Position numbers and translations under genes: made by a program. From G963662605 sp963662605 (GTDB lineage: Bacteria; Bacteroidota; Ignavibacteria; Ignavibacteriales; Ignavibacteriaceae), in contig OY759785.1 in the NCBI GenBank assembly GCA_963662605.1, forward strand, positions 372,001-436,000: DNA of 64,000 bases, given 5' to 3'. Positions 1 through 8,800 of this stretch are shown piece after piece. The notes beneath the pieces were generated by a model. The model was given only the letters and a program-made list of their open reading frames with translations, searched no databases and was not told the origin of the DNA. How positions within the stretch are numbered: position 1 is the first letter of the stretch; the number at the start of each line of letters is the position of its first letter.

Positions 1-61
1 AAAATCCGGTGAACAATGGCAGATTCTTTTCCATCAGGGAACAATTGTAAAGGAGTAAACC

Positions 62-898
62 ATGCTTGAATATATAAATCTCCATGTTAATCCGGACGAT
101 GAGAAACTTATCTCCGCGATTGATGAGCTGCCGTTGTGGTCCGCGCCATTCGGATTAAAACTATTGCAAACTATAACAATGCGCAGTAACTGCAACATTC
201 TGGACATCGGCTGCGGCACAGGGTTCCCTCTTGTCGAACTTGCTCAACGCTTTGGCAAAAGCAGTCGCGTATATGGCGTTGACCCTTGGGAAAAAGCTTT
301 GGAGCGCGTTAACCAGAAACTTCGTGCTTATAACATTCCCAATGCTATTGTTCAGGTCGGTGTCGCGGAAAAACTTCCCTTCCCGGATTCCTTCTTTGAT
401 CTTATTGTTTCCAATAACGGGCTGAATAACGTACAGGATTTGGGTAAATCCATATCTGAATGCGCGCGCGTTTGTAAACCCGGCGGAGAGTTCACTCAGA
501 CGTTTAATCTCGATGGTTCAATGATAGAGTTTTACAACACTTTTGAGGAGGTGCTGGCGCAGGAAAATATGGACGACTCCATTGTGAAAATGAAAGAGCA
601 TATTTATAACAAGCGCCGTCCGGTCGAGGAAGTTGTGGAAATACTTCGCGATAATCATTTCACGGATATCTGGGTTACTAAGGAAAAGTTCGATCTACGA
701 TATACCGATGGTTCCGCGATGCTTAATCATTCATTCATCAGTCATTGGTTCCTTCCAGGCTGGAAAGAATTAGTACCGGAAGATATGCTGGAAAAGATAT
801 TCACTCTTGTTGAAGAAAAGCTGAACTGCATCGCAAAAGAAAAAGGCGAACTAAAATTAACAATTCCGTTCGCCTTGATTGATTGCAAAAATATGTAA
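62..898 (+). CDS. class I SAM-dependent methyltransferase
   Basis: Cytoplasmic enzyme of 278 residues predicted to transfer a methyl group from S-adenosylmethionine; the acceptor cannot be told from sequence. Motif I is clear (DIGCGTG, residues about 48-54), followed by the acidic residue that binds the ribose (GVDPW, about 72-76) and the later motif 'LPFPDSFFDLIVSNNGL' (about 105-121), the usual order of the Methyltransf_11/25 fold. The remaining 150 residues form a separate C-terminal part that I do not recognise. An AAAGGAG ribosome binding site lies 7 bases before the ATG, which supports this start. The next gene is convergent, so it appears to be transcribed alone. Family call is firm; the substrate is unknown. 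Confidence 0.85.
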   Translation: MLEYINLHVNPDDEKLISAIDELPLWSAPFGLKLLQTITMRSNCNILDIGCGTGFPLVELAQRFGKSSRVYGVDPWEKALERVNQKLRAYNIPNAIVQVGVAEKLPFPDSFFDLIVSNNGLNNVQDLGKSISECARVCKPGGEFTQTFNLDGSMIEFYNTFEEVLAQENMDDSIVKMKEHIYNKRRPVEEVVEILRDNHFTDIWVTKEKFDLRYTDGSAMLNHSFISHWFLPGWKELVPEDMLEKIFTLVEEKLNCIAKEKGELKLTIPFALIDCKNM

Positions 899-917
899 AG
901 CTCTTGTCAGAAATGGA

Positions 918-954
918 ACACGGATGACGCGGATGACACAGATTTTCACAGATT
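918..954. repeat. short dispersed intergenic repeat (ACACGGATGACGCGGAT type)
   Basis: The gap after the methyltransferase holds the phrase 'acacggatgacgcggatga' followed by 'cacagattttcacagatt'. Sequences of this kind are widespread as intergenic repeats in environmental Bacteroidota-like genomes (general knowledge, not searched here). No other full copy was noticed in this window. Confidence 0.35.
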
Positions 955-993
955 ATTTTTAGTAGACCGTCATTCGTTCGAGTGTTGCCTCAT

Positions 994-1695
994 TTATCTT
1001 CGGTCACCGAATAATCTTAGCAACGCGAGGAAGAGGTTAATAAAATCGAGGTACAACTGCAGTGCACCGATGATTGCACCCTTTGCCGCAACTTCCTCGC
1101 CGTCTAACATCACGTAGGCCATCGCTTTCATTTTCTGCGTGTCGTAAGCAGTGAGTCCGGTAAACACGACAACGGAAATAATTGATATAAGCCACGAAAG
1201 CGAATCACTTCCCATGAAAATATTAACAACCGATGCGATAACCACGCCAAACAATCCCATCATCATAAACTGTCCAACACCGGCCAAATCCTTTTTTGTG
1301 AAATAGCCGTAAAGCGCCATTGAGCCGAACATGAGCGCCGTTATCATAAACGTACTGACGATTGATTCGGCAGTGAATGCCAAAAAGATTGAAGAAAGTG
1401 TTATTCCGGTAATTGCAGAGTACAACACAAACATGGCTCTTGCCACCGATGCGGTCATTTTCTGAATGCGGGCGGCAAGATAAATCACAATGCCGAACTG
1501 CACAATGAACAAACCGTAAAATGTTATCTTAGAGCCGAACACAAACCGCATAACCGATTCGTTCGTAATTGTAAAAAATGATGAAAGAGCGGTAACGAGC
1601 AAGCCCAGCATCATCCATCCATAGACTTTTGTCAAAAAAGCTTGTTGAATTTTAACGATATCGTGACGAACTTCTTCATTTCCAATATTATACAT
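994..1695 (-). CDS. Bax inhibitor-1 (BI-1/YccA) family membrane protein
   Basis: Integral inner-membrane protein of 233 residues with seven hydrophobic segments, the standard length and topology of the BI-1/YccA/LFG family. The N-terminal 'RHDIVKIQQAFLTKVYGWMMLGLLVTAL', read in pieces, matches the family entry segment, and the C-terminal end has the characteristic 'GLTAYDTQKMK' and 'GALQLYLDFINLFL' motifs with the conserved acidic residues. Members act as pH-sensitive Ca2+ leak channels or modulate FtsH proteolysis (family knowledge); the role here is not shown. An AAGGA element precedes the ATG. It is monocistronic and convergent with the methyltransferase. Confidence 0.93.
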   Translation of the reverse strand: MYNIGNEEVRHDIVKIQQAFLTKVYGWMMLGLLVTALSSFFTITNESVMRFVFGSKITFYGLFIVQFGIVIYLAARIQKMTASVARAMFVLYSAITGITLSSIFLAFTAESIVSTFMITALMFGSMALYGYFTKKDLAGVGQFMMMGLFGVVIASVVNIFMGSDSLSWLISIISVVVFTGLTAYDTQKMKAMAYVMLDGEEVAAKGAIIGALQLYLDFINLFLALLRLFGDRR

Positions 1696-1881
1696 ATCCG
1701 TAATTTCCTTGTTTATAACTAATCAATACAAAAATAGGCATTCCGGCACACAAATTAAAGGGGATTCCTTTGGCTTTCCTGCTCTATCAACCGTTTAGAC
1801 GCGACAACGATTAATAAAGTTTTATGGAGAAATATTAGAATTTTAATGATAATTTTGAGGTTGTCAATTGAATAGGTTTAT

Positions 1882-2538
1882 ATGAAAGTTGAAATCTGGA
1901 GTGATGTGGTGTGCCCATTTTGCTATATGGGCAAGAGGAAGTTTGAAGCGGCATTGGATAAATTCCCCCATAAAGACGAAATTGAAATTGAATGGAAAAG
2001 CTATCAGCTTTCCCCGGAAATAAAAACGAATCCCGCGAAAAATGCTCATCAGTATCTCGCCGAACATAAAGGTATAAGTCTTGAAGAAGCGACCACGATG
2101 AATACCCGCGTTACTCAAATGGCTGCTGAAAACGGGCTTACGTACAATTTTGATAAAGCAATTGCTGCAAATTCATTTCTGGCACACCGGTTCATCCATT
2201 TTGCAAAACAATACGCCAAACAGGACAAAGCAGAAGAATTGTTATTCCGCGCATATTTTACCGAGGGAAAAAACATTGACGACATCAATACTCTCGCGGA
2301 GCTTAGTGCACAAATCGGATTAAATCCGAACACGGTCAAAGAAACTTTGAAAACGACTATGTTCTCCGATGACGTCCACATGGATATATATGAGGCTTCG
2401 CAGGTCGGCGCACAGGGCGTACCGTTTTTTGTATTCGATAATAAATACGCTATATCAGGCGCGCAGGACTCAGCCTTGTTTCTACAGACACTCGAGAAGT
2501 CGTTTGCGGAACATGACCCAAATGATTTTAACCGTTAG
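1882..2538 (+). CDS. DsbA family oxidoreductase, FrnE-like
   Basis: Thioredoxin-fold protein of 218 residues of the FrnE/2-hydroxychromene isomerase-related DsbA branch. It begins directly with the first beta strand (MKVEIWSDVVCPFC), giving a C11-P-F-C14 redox motif, and has the cis-proline region 'GAQGVPFFVFDNKYAISGAQ' near residues 175-195. There is no signal peptide, so it is cytoplasmic, as FrnE proteins are. Proposed role is thiol-disulfide exchange under oxidative stress, by analogy. Length is normal for the family (about 210-240). It stands alone; the adjoining upstream gene is divergent. Confidence 0.92.
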   Translation: MKVEIWSDVVCPFCYMGKRKFEAALDKFPHKDEIEIEWKSYQLSPEIKTNPAKNAHQYLAEHKGISLEEATTMNTRVTQMAAENGLTYNFDKAIAANSFLAHRFIHFAKQYAKQDKAEELLFRAYFTEGKNIDDINTLAELSAQIGLNPNTVKETLKTTMFSDDVHMDIYEASQVGAQGVPFFVFDNKYAISGAQDSALFLQTLEKSFAEHDPNDFNR

Positions 2539-2552
2539 TATTTTCGAATAAT

Positions 2553-2590
2553 TTACCGCAAAGATCGCCAAGTTCGCAAAGATTTTTTTA
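2553..2590. repeat. left inverted repeat of GxxExxY element 1
   Basis: The run 'ttaccgcaaagatcgccaag' plus 'ttcgcaaagattttttta' is an imperfect inverted copy of the segment after the gene (3011-3072). Both belong to the 'ccgcaaagacgcaaag' repeat type that also frames the second GxxExxY gene at 44.3-44.97 kb. Confidence 0.6.
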
Positions 2591-2615
2591 CAAACACAGA
2601 CAGGGGGCTAAAAAT

Positions 2616-2996
2616 ATGAGCGAGAATGAAATTGCACGAATAATCGTAAACAGCGCTTTTATTGTCCATAAGGAATTAGGACCAGGGTTGTTTGAATCTG
2701 CATATGAATCGTGTTTGGTTCATGAACTCATTAAAGAGGGCTTGTTTGTTGAGAGACAAAAGCCGCTTCCGTTGATTTATAAAGGGAATATGGTGGATTG
2801 TGGATAGCGACTTGATATTCTTGTTGAAAACAAAGTTATAGTTGAGATTAAATCGGTTGAAGAATTATCCGGTATCCATACAGCGCAGTTGTTGACATAC
2901 CTCAAACTCTCCAAGTTTCACCTTGGGCTACTCATTAACTTCAATGTCATATTAATAAAGTACGGTATAAAACGCATTGTTAATAATCTCAAATAG
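2616..2996 (+). pseudogene. GxxExxY protein, interrupted by an in-frame TAG
   Basis: Reads as a full-length GxxExxY protein (PD-(D/E)XK nuclease superfamily, about 126 residues) except that codon 64 is TAG at 2805-2807, in the phrase D-C-G-stop-R-L-D where the second copy in this window has D-C-G-Y-R-L-D. One base change from a tyrosine codon explains it. The N-terminal half has the family signature 'IVHKELGPGLFESAYESCL'; after the stop the same frame continues without further lesions through 'DILVENKVIVEIKSVEEL', which holds the D...ExK catalytic residues, to 'HTAQLLTYLKL' and a TAG at the normal family length. It is flanked by inverted repeats. A recent nonsense mutation, sequencing error or suppression are all possible; function of the family is unknown. 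Confidence 0.85.
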
Positions 2997-3010
2997 GGCT
3001 TTGCTTTAGG

Positions 3011-3072
3011 CCAAAAAATCTTGTCGCCGTGCCCGCCGGCAGGCGCGGAACTTGGCGCTCTTAGCGGTAAAA
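3011..3072. repeat. right inverted repeat of GxxExxY element 1, carrying a 21-nt insert
   Basis: The outer parts ('aaaaaatcttgtcgc' and 'aacttggcgctcttagcggt') match the reverse complement of 2553-2590. Between them, at 3028-3048, sits a G+C-rich palindromic 21-mer that has no counterpart in the left arm and recurs identically at 17284-17304 in the same position inside another copy of this repeat. Confidence 0.6.
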
Positions 3073-3075
3073 CTT

Positions 3076-5730
3076 TTATTTCATTAAAATAAATTTCTTC
3101 GTTTCTGCAAAGCTTCCCGCGCGGAGTGTATAAAAATAAATTCCGCTCGGTAAATTCGCAGCATTAAATGAAACCCTATACTCGCCTGCTGCCTGCTCTT
3201 CATTTACCAAGGTCGCGACTTCTTTTCCAAGAACATCAAATACTTGTAATGTTGCATGGGATGTTTTTGCCAATGCATAACGGATATTTGTTGAAGGATT
3301 AAAGGGGTTTGGATAATTTTGAGCCAACGCGAATGTGCGAAGCGGACTTCCGGTATTGCCACCGATTGCACTGATACCGAGAAAATCCGCCATACTGCGA
3401 TTGATAATCGTGTTGAATGCAGAATCATTTGCGGTTGTTTCGAGGGGGAATGCTATATAAATTACTTTTCCGGCCACAACTGATGTGCCGAACGTTCCGG
3501 TATATTGGATACCGGCGACTTTGTCGTTCGTATACCGCAATGCAACCGAACTTCCGCCATACGTCATAATTTCGTCGGGATAGTTTATTGCATAGGTCTG
3601 TCCGTATTGAAAACTCTGGTTAACACAGACAGATCCGGCCTCTCCCACAACGGTTTCGACACCTGCGTCATCAGCGACATACACCGCTTTTAGATAATTA
3701 TTATAAAATGCTTTATCGGCCGCGCTGCCTTTGTTGGATAAATCCCAGCCTATCTCGCTGCCGGAAATAAATAAACATCCGCCCTGTTCCAGATATGTTT
3801 TCAGAGAGTCCTGCTCGGTTTTGGTAATTGTAGAATCAACCGTACTCTGATCACCGCACATTCTGAAAATTGCACGATACTTCGCGAGTGAAACAAGTTT
3901 CAATTGTTTACTGCGAATACTTTCAAAGCTTATCTTACTTGCATCAAGTGCTTTACCGTAATTATAAACAAAGGTATGCTGTGCGCCCTGCCAGGTACCG
4001 ATATCACGGTAAAAACCATCCACGATTAAAACCTTCTGCGGTGTTCCGTAATTGGCGACCGCCATTACATTCGACCAGTCGCTTTCCGTTGCCGTTGTTT
4101 TGCTCACACTTGATACGCGATAGTACATTGCGCCGGACAAACCGGGTATAACGACGGATGTTGTCTTCAATGATGATTCATTCTTTACCAACATCCATGA
4201 TGCATTATCTCCCGACGAGTATAAACGGTATCCTGAAACATTCGTTGTGTCGCACTGCCACCTGAGCAGAGCACTTCCGTCGCTTTGCACTAATGCACAA
4301 TATAAATCCGGACGGTTGAATGAATAGTTTGAATCCATCTGCTTATAATATCGCGGTGTATAGATGGTTAATTCAGACGGCAGATATGACCAGTACGAAA
4401 CGCCCCAGTCGCGTCCTGATGATTCAACCACTTTCAAACTGCCGTTGGAATTTTTCTGAACGAACATGCGGACATGTCCGCTGCGAAGTATTGCGTCAGC
4501 GGGACGCAGACTATCCCATGTAGAATATGGAGTAGTAATATCAGGCATTTCACTGGTGGTATAGTGTGATGTTAACTGCCAGCATCTGCTGACGAATCCC
4601 GAACAATCAACACCGACAGCATAGGTGCTTGAACTGTTGCAATCAATATCACCGGCATATCTTCCTTTTGCCAATCCGGATGCAAAACCCGATAACGTGT
4701 TAAAGCCGCCCCATTTGTAGGGGATTTCTGCATTGCTGCCGGCAATAAGACGCGGCGGTGTTTGTACCGTGTCGGTATCCGCAGTCGCCACTGGTGTTGG
4801 CGCAAGATTGGCAGCGGTGCAGGTGTACTTATACAAAACATAACTTTCGGCAGTGCGCAAAGCCTGTGCCCTGCTCGTACCTGCCAACGGCGCATGTAAC
4901 GGCTCCGGTGTAATTTCTTTTTTCGGAAGTATGCTATGCAGCGGCAGAGAATATTGATACTGTTTCGGATAAGCAACAGTTTCGCCGTTCATATCGCCGA
5001 GGCCGGTCCATTTAAAAACAGAAACTTTAGATTGCTCGCTTAACAAGTGATAAAGATTACCTTCTGCGTCAATAGAAAAATCGCATACCGTGCTGAGATA
5101 TTTTACCGGAGGAATTTCAAGTCTGGATAGAACAGAGCCGGCGGAAGAAATAGTCCACACTTCGCGTTTAATAGTAAGGGGTATATCGGATATATATTTT
5201 TCGATGAGCACAAATTCACGACCCGTTGCATCAACGCCGATGATATCAGCGGCAGCCAAATCGTTGTTAAATGAAAATGCCTGTTCTTTTTTTCCTGATT
5301 GCAGCGACAGTGAAAGAACTAATGTATTGCGTCCGAAAACCTGCGCTGTTATACTTTCACCTGCATCATTCGAAAGTTCGCCATCCTTTACGCGGAAAAC
5401 CGATTCGGATGACACATAACAAGGCCGGGATATTTCAACATCTTTGCCAGCCACGGATTTTTTCATTACCGCGTTGGTAGTGTTTGCATTTTCACAGGAA
5501 CGGACAAACTCATTGTTGCAGTACTCAAATGTGTTTTTCGAGTCAAAATTTTGCAGATACACCGCGTTATGCGAAACTGCGAATGAGGATATGCCATATA
5601 CACCCGATGAAGTGACCCTTGTTGAAAAAGGCAGGTCGGCATAATTTTTTTCAAATACAATTTGATACGATCCCGATTGGGCGAATGTGCAGCTCGCGAG
5701 AAATATAAAAAGAAACCGATACATGACCAT
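3076..5730 (-). CDS. secreted NlpC/P60-type protein with FnIII-like domain and T9SS sorting domain
   Basis: Large exported protein (884 residues from the chosen ATG). That ATG opens a signal peptide (MVMYRFLFIFLASCTFAQ); an upstream in-frame ATG at 5808 would put 26 polar residues before it. Order of parts: signal; beta-rich propeller-like region to about residue 270; a cysteine-peptidase-like domain with 'IPYKWGGFNTLSG', the catalytic-type 'VDCSGFVSRCW' (Cys about 376) and a histidine in 'RSGHVRMFV'; a fibronectin-III-like stretch (about 475-555); a domain like that after FnIII in Bacteroidota 'xanthan lyase'-type proteins ('KVLIVDGFYRDIGTWQGA'); and a type A T9SS domain (YPNPFNPSTNIRY ... 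LPSGIYFYTL). Likely cleaves cell-wall peptides or works in the envelope, released or surface-bound through T9SS. The substrate is not evident. Confidence 0.85.
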   Translation of the reverse strand: MVMYRFLFIFLASCTFAQSGSYQIVFEKNYADLPFSTRVTSSGVYGISSFAVSHNAVYLQNFDSKNTFEYCNNEFVRSCENANTTNAVMKKSVAGKDVEISRPCYVSSESVFRVKDGELSNDAGESITAQVFGRNTLVLSLSLQSGKKEQAFSFNNDLAAADIIGVDATGREFVLIEKYISDIPLTIKREVWTISSAGSVLSRLEIPPVKYLSTVCDFSIDAEGNLYHLLSEQSKVSVFKWTGLGDMNGETVAYPKQYQYSLPLHSILPKKEITPEPLHAPLAGTSRAQALRTAESYVLYKYTCTAANLAPTPVATADTDTVQTPPRLIAGSNAEIPYKWGGFNTLSGFASGLAKGRYAGDIDCNSSSTYAVGVDCSGFVSRCWQLTSHYTTSEMPDITTPYSTWDSLRPADAILRSGHVRMFVQKNSNGSLKVVESSGRDWGVSYWSYLPSELTIYTPRYYKQMDSNYSFNRPDLYCALVQSDGSALLRWQCDTTNVSGYRLYSSGDNASWMLVKNESSLKTTSVVIPGLSGAMYYRVSSVSKTTATESDWSNVMAVANYGTPQKVLIVDGFYRDIGTWQGAQHTFVYNYGKALDASKISFESIRSKQLKLVSLAKYRAIFRMCGDQSTVDSTITKTEQDSLKTYLEQGGCLFISGSEIGWDLSNKGSAADKAFYNNYLKAVYVADDAGVETVVGEAGSVCVNQSFQYGQTYAINYPDEIMTYGGSSVALRYTNDKVAGIQYTGTFGTSVVAGKVIYIAFPLETTANDSAFNTIINRSMADFLGISAIGGNTGSPLRTFALAQNYPNPFNPSTNIRYALAKTSHATLQVFDVLGKEVATLVNEEQAAGEYRVSFNAANLPSGIYFYTLRAGSFAETKKFILMK

Positions 5731-5951
5731 TCCGTTATGTAAATGCAATTGTGTGTCGAATACGTCCCGCATGGATAAAACACCATACGAATCCATACAA
5801 TATTGCACATGAACAGTATAAATTGCAAGAAATTTAAAGGGTTATCTTTGCCCGCGTGGGCGAAAATGACACAGGGGATTCGGTTTTACTTACTTCGTTT
5901 TATTTACAAAAACGCACTGGAATCTTAGACACGAAACCCCTCATCACCTAA

Positions 5952-6056
5952 CCTCTTCTCCCCAAGGGAGAAGAGGAATCTGAAAACACGGAACATGGCG
6001 GCCTCTCTCTCCCTCTGTCCGCAGGATCCTGTGGAGGAGAGAGATTGAGAGTGAGG
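5952..6056. repeat. intergenic hairpin repeat (CCTCTTCTCCC-NNN-GGGAGAAGAGG type)
   Basis: The 375-base gap between the NlpC-type gene and the hemolysin-III gene holds no gene. At 5952-5976 an 11-bp perfect stem closes a three-base loop (CAA); a second, imperfect purine/pyrimidine-rich hairpin follows around 6005-6045 ('ctctccctctgtccgcagg' with 'ctgtggaggagagaga'). The same 11-bp stem with a different loop (TTT) occurs at 36241-36265, so this is a dispersed repeat and not a gene-specific terminator. Confidence 0.6.
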
Positions 6057-6204
6057 GGGCATTGATCTGCCTCAACTGAGTTCACTGGACGAAAAAACAA
6101 ACGGCCAATTGGATTATTCTCCTGCGTTCTCAACTCCCCCTTAATTGCATAAATCATATGCTGTGATTCAATTTAGAATTCATAATTTCCAATTCACAAT
6201 TATT

Positions 6205-6855
6205 ATGGGTTTCATGCTTTCTAATTTTCGCGAGCCGATAAACGGACTCACACATTTTTTTGCTGCTTGTCTGTCGGTTATCGGTACCTTTATACTCCTA
6301 TTTATCGGACATCATGATCTGGCGTTGACTATTGCCCTTGCTGTCTATGGTGTATCATTAGTGCTGATGTTCAGTTCCAGCGCGGTGTACCACCTGAAAA
6401 AAGCGACTCCCGAAGGATTGAAAAAGCTGAGAAAACTTGACCATACATCAATCTATCTGTTAATAGCCGGAACCTACACCCCCATCTGCGTATATTTTTT
6501 CAGCGGCTTCTGGAAATGGGGCATGCTAAGCATCATCTGGGCAATCGCTGTTGCCGGAATATCATTTAAATTAGTTTACCTCAACGCTCCCCGCTGGCTT
6601 TCCACGGCGATATATCTCATGATGAGCTGGCTTGCCCTCGCAGGAATCGGTGAGATACTCCGCACTATGTCCTCCGGTGCATTATTCTGGTTTTTCGCAG
6701 GAGGATTCTTCTATACATTCGGCGCTGTTATCTACGCAATAAAAAAGCCAAACTTCTTCAACGGAAAATTCGGCTTTCATGAAATCTGGCATGTGTTTGT
6801 TATTCTCGGAGCCTTCAGTCACTACATGGTCGTCGCAGCATTCATCGCACCGTAA
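6205..6855 (+). CDS. hemolysin III / AdipoR-like (HlyIII) membrane protein
   Basis: Seven-transmembrane protein of about 216 residues of the HlyIII/PAQR superfamily. It shows 'REPINGLTHFFAACLSVIG' at the N terminus, 'SSAVYHL' in the second helix, 'LDHTSIYLLIAGTYTPICV' and the C-terminal 'HEIWHVFVILGAFSHYM'; the histidines in these motifs are the metal ligands of the family. I chose the ATG that gives MGFMLSNFREP; an in-frame ATG at 6145 would add 20 residues translated from a low-complexity intergenic stretch. Members are putative metal-dependent hydrolases of membrane lipids; the 'hemolysin' name is historical. Gene stands alone. Confidence 0.92.
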   Translation: MGFMLSNFREPINGLTHFFAACLSVIGTFILLFIGHHDLALTIALAVYGVSLVLMFSSSAVYHLKKATPEGLKKLRKLDHTSIYLLIAGTYTPICVYFFSGFWKWGMLSIIWAIAVAGISFKLVYLNAPRWLSTAIYLMMSWLALAGIGEILRTMSSGALFWFFAGGFFYTFGAVIYAIKKPNFFNGKFGFHEIWHVFVILGAFSHYMVVAAFIAP

Positions 6856-6940
6856 ATTAAACCTCTTCGATTCTTACAATGAGTTTACCAGACCGCAACG
6901 AGGCTTAGTCCACAATAAGTAAAATGATGCCGACGGCAAA

Positions 6941-7195
6941 TACTCCTGAGAGGAGTAAATTTGAATAACCGCCGGTGGAGTCATCGGAACCGGCGGACAG
7001 AAGGCAACTCAACGCTACATCCGCGCAGCGGGTGAATAATCATACCAGAGTCAACAACTCATACACCTTGGACTATCATCACACAGTTTGAGATGTTAGC
7101 ATTATTCGCCCCCGAGGGAGACGGTGGTTGGTATACGTTGCACCTCTCCTCCGGCTGCACCGGAGGTTATTCAAGTTTTGTCCTTTCAGGACAAA
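6941..7195. repeat. composite hairpin-array repeat, copy 1
   Basis: The roughly 500-base gap before the lipoprotein cluster has no convincing gene but an ordered series of hairpins: TACTCCT-GAG-AGGAGTA (6941-6957); CCGCCGGT with ACCGGCGG (6969-6996); CCGC-GCA-GCGG (7021-7031); an imperfect 'gcccccgagggag' unit near 7110; CCTCCGG with CCGGAGG (7148-7166); and TTTGTCCT-TTC-AGGACAAA (7177-7195). The same units occur in the same order at 27.52-27.72 kb. Most loops are three bases, several of G-N-A type. A weak open frame across it is only the translation of the repeat. Confidence 0.75.
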
Positions 7196-7350
7196 TCACA
7201 CAAGAAATTTATACCGGCGCAGTGTGCGGCAGGACTTGATCAATTTGAAGCAAAAAAACGGGCAAACTTCTCACTCTTCTCCGTTGTTTATATAACATTA
7301 ATAATCTATTTTTACCTAACTCAAATTTCCACTATCTCTCTGGGAGGATT

Positions 7351-7758
7351 ATGCGTTATCTATTTCTTGCCGCATTGCCATTCTTTGCGCTATTGTTTTA
7401 TTCCTGTTCAACCTCCTATCAGGCAGCCGGATTTACAGGCGGCTACAAGGATATCCTTCAGCCAAACGGGAATTATCTTGTTGAATTTCAAGGCAATGGA
7501 TACACTTCGAAAGAGGATGTTTCAAAATACCTATTACGGCGCTGCGCCGAACTGACAATTCAAAAAGGTTTTAGATATTTTGAAATTATTGATCAAAAAA
7601 ACACAGACAATACGCAGTTTTTTTACAGCCCAAAGGGTGGTTATTCATCGACTTCGTATGTAGGAAAAGCGGAAATCAAATTCCTACCTGAAAAACCAAA
7701 AGCCGCCTCCGAATCCATTTATGATGCAAAACTTTATATTGAAATGTATGGAGATTAA
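7351..7758 (+). CDS. CC0125/CC1285-like lipoprotein
   Basis: Lipoprotein of 135 residues: the signal sequence ends in a lipobox (LLFYSC, Cys19), and the mature part has 'FQGNGYTSKEDVSKYLLRRCAELTIQKGFRYFEIID', read in pieces, the core of the CC0125/CC1285 family in which a cluster of basic residues and an 'aelt..hGy.yf.i' segment recur. Function is unknown. A strong GGGAGGA ribosome binding site sits 5 bases before the ATG. The gene is followed after one base by an unrelated lipoprotein and then by a close paralogue of itself, so the three probably form one operon. Confidence 0.8.
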   Translation: MRYLFLAALPFFALLFYSCSTSYQAAGFTGGYKDILQPNGNYLVEFQGNGYTSKEDVSKYLLRRCAELTIQKGFRYFEIIDQKNTDNTQFFYSPKGGYSSTSYVGKAEIKFLPEKPKAASESIYDAKLYIEMYGD

Positions 7759-7759
7759 C

Positions 7760-8152
7760 ATGAAAAAGAATTTCTTTTTGATTTTATTTATTTCTCTTTT
7801 GTTCGGGGCATGCGCCTCAATCAATACGATCCGCAATGGCAAGAGTGAAGGAGAGACCCAGCTTTATAAAACCACACCTGAAAACGCGTGGGTATATTCA
7901 TTGAAAATATTCCGTGAATCCGGTATTTCCATTGAAGAAAAAAACCAGGCGGCAGGAACGCTCATCGGCTCCACCCCTGCTCAAGAAGGAAGTTACGGCA
8001 GTTACCTTGGCGTTTGGATTGAAAAAGCCGATAAAGATTACGTCGGGGTGACGGTATATAACCGGAGAGTTCTTGCCACGCAGCTTAAATCCGGCTTTAC
8101 TTCGGACAATTTTTTTGCAAAGTTTGTTCGATATGTTGAAGCTGAGAAATAA
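7760..8152 (+). CDS. small lipoprotein of unknown function
   Basis: Begins one base after the stop of the preceding lipoprotein gene, at the ATG that opens MKKNFFLILFISLLFGACAS, a typical lipoprotein signal with lipobox Cys18. The mature part (about 112 residues) contains 'AWVYSLKIFRESGISIEEKN' and ends in a short strand-rich segment; it resembles DUF3568-type periplasmic lipoproteins in general character, but I cannot name the family firmly. Translation is likely coupled to the upstream gene because the ribosome binding site lies inside that gene's end (TATGGAGATTAAC). Probably anchored in the envelope. Confidence 0.75.
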   Translation: MKKNFFLILFISLLFGACASINTIRNGKSEGETQLYKTTPENAWVYSLKIFRESGISIEEKNQAAGTLIGSTPAQEGSYGSYLGVWIEKADKDYVGVTVYNRRVLATQLKSGFTSDNFFAKFVRYVEAEK

Positions 8153-8182
8153 CATTTAGTTTTTTCAAAGATTGGGAGGGTT

Positions 8183-8611
8183 ATGCGTTATCTCTTTCTT
8201 GCCTTATTACCATTCTATGCGTTATTGTTTTGCTCCTGTGCCACACCATATCAGGCTGCCGATATGGATGGTGGTTATTCCGAAATCCGTCAACCCTATG
8301 GAAGTTACATTGTTGAATTTCAGGGAAACGGACATACTTCGAAAGAAGTCGTAGTAAAATACCTTTTACGGCGCTGTGCAGAGCTGACGATTCAAAAAGG
8401 TTATAGATATTTTCAGATCATTGACCGGAATAGTAAAGAAGGTGTTGACTATCAGCTTGGAAGCGGGGGTGGTTTCTCGCTTGGCCATGGTGATTACTCG
8501 CTTAGTAAATATATAGAGAGGGCAGAAATCAAGTTCCTGCCGCAAAAGCCATCAACACCATCGGAATCAATATATGATGCCCCGATCTACCTAAAAACGA
8601 ACCATGATTGA
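8183..8611 (+). CDS. CC0125/CC1285-like lipoprotein, paralogue
   Basis: Lipoprotein of 142 residues and a close paralogue of the first gene of the trio: start, signal (MRYLFLALLPFYALLFCSC) and core 'KYLLRRCAELTIQKGYRYF' are nearly the same, and even the ribosome binding site (TTGGGAGGGTT) matches. It differs by a glycine-rich insert (GSGGGFSLGHGD) near residue 98. The duplication has left an unrelated lipoprotein between the copies. Predicted membrane-anchored; function unknown. Confidence 0.8.
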   Translation: MRYLFLALLPFYALLFCSCATPYQAADMDGGYSEIRQPYGSYIVEFQGNGHTSKEVVVKYLLRRCAELTIQKGYRYFQIIDRNSKEGVDYQLGSGGGFSLGHGDYSLSKYIERAEIKFLPQKPSTPSESIYDAPIYLKTNHD

Positions 8612-8800
8612 AGCAGCTGAATTTTTAATTGCTGCAAATTCTTGCTCTCTTCCGGATCAATGCGATACGGTAAGTTTTCTTTCCGTTAATACACCGTTTA
8701 TTATTATTTTAGCCGGGTAAATTCGACTAATTGATATGAGCCGGCAATTAGTTGTGAATTTCACTGAACCGGATTACATATCAATTTAAACGGATTATTT

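Noticed and set aside
2805..2807. TAG reassigned to tyrosine in this organism
   Set aside because: The window encodes release factor 1, and TAG ends other intact genes here, for example the short gene before hutU and the TPR gene ending at 19064.
6941..7195. CRISPR array
   Set aside because: The units are different hairpins in a fixed order, not one repeat with regular unique spacers, and no cas genes are present.
7124..7555. Open frame of 143 codons before the lipoproteins
   Set aside because: Its first half is translation of the hairpin array and its second half overlaps the well-supported lipoprotein gene in another frame.
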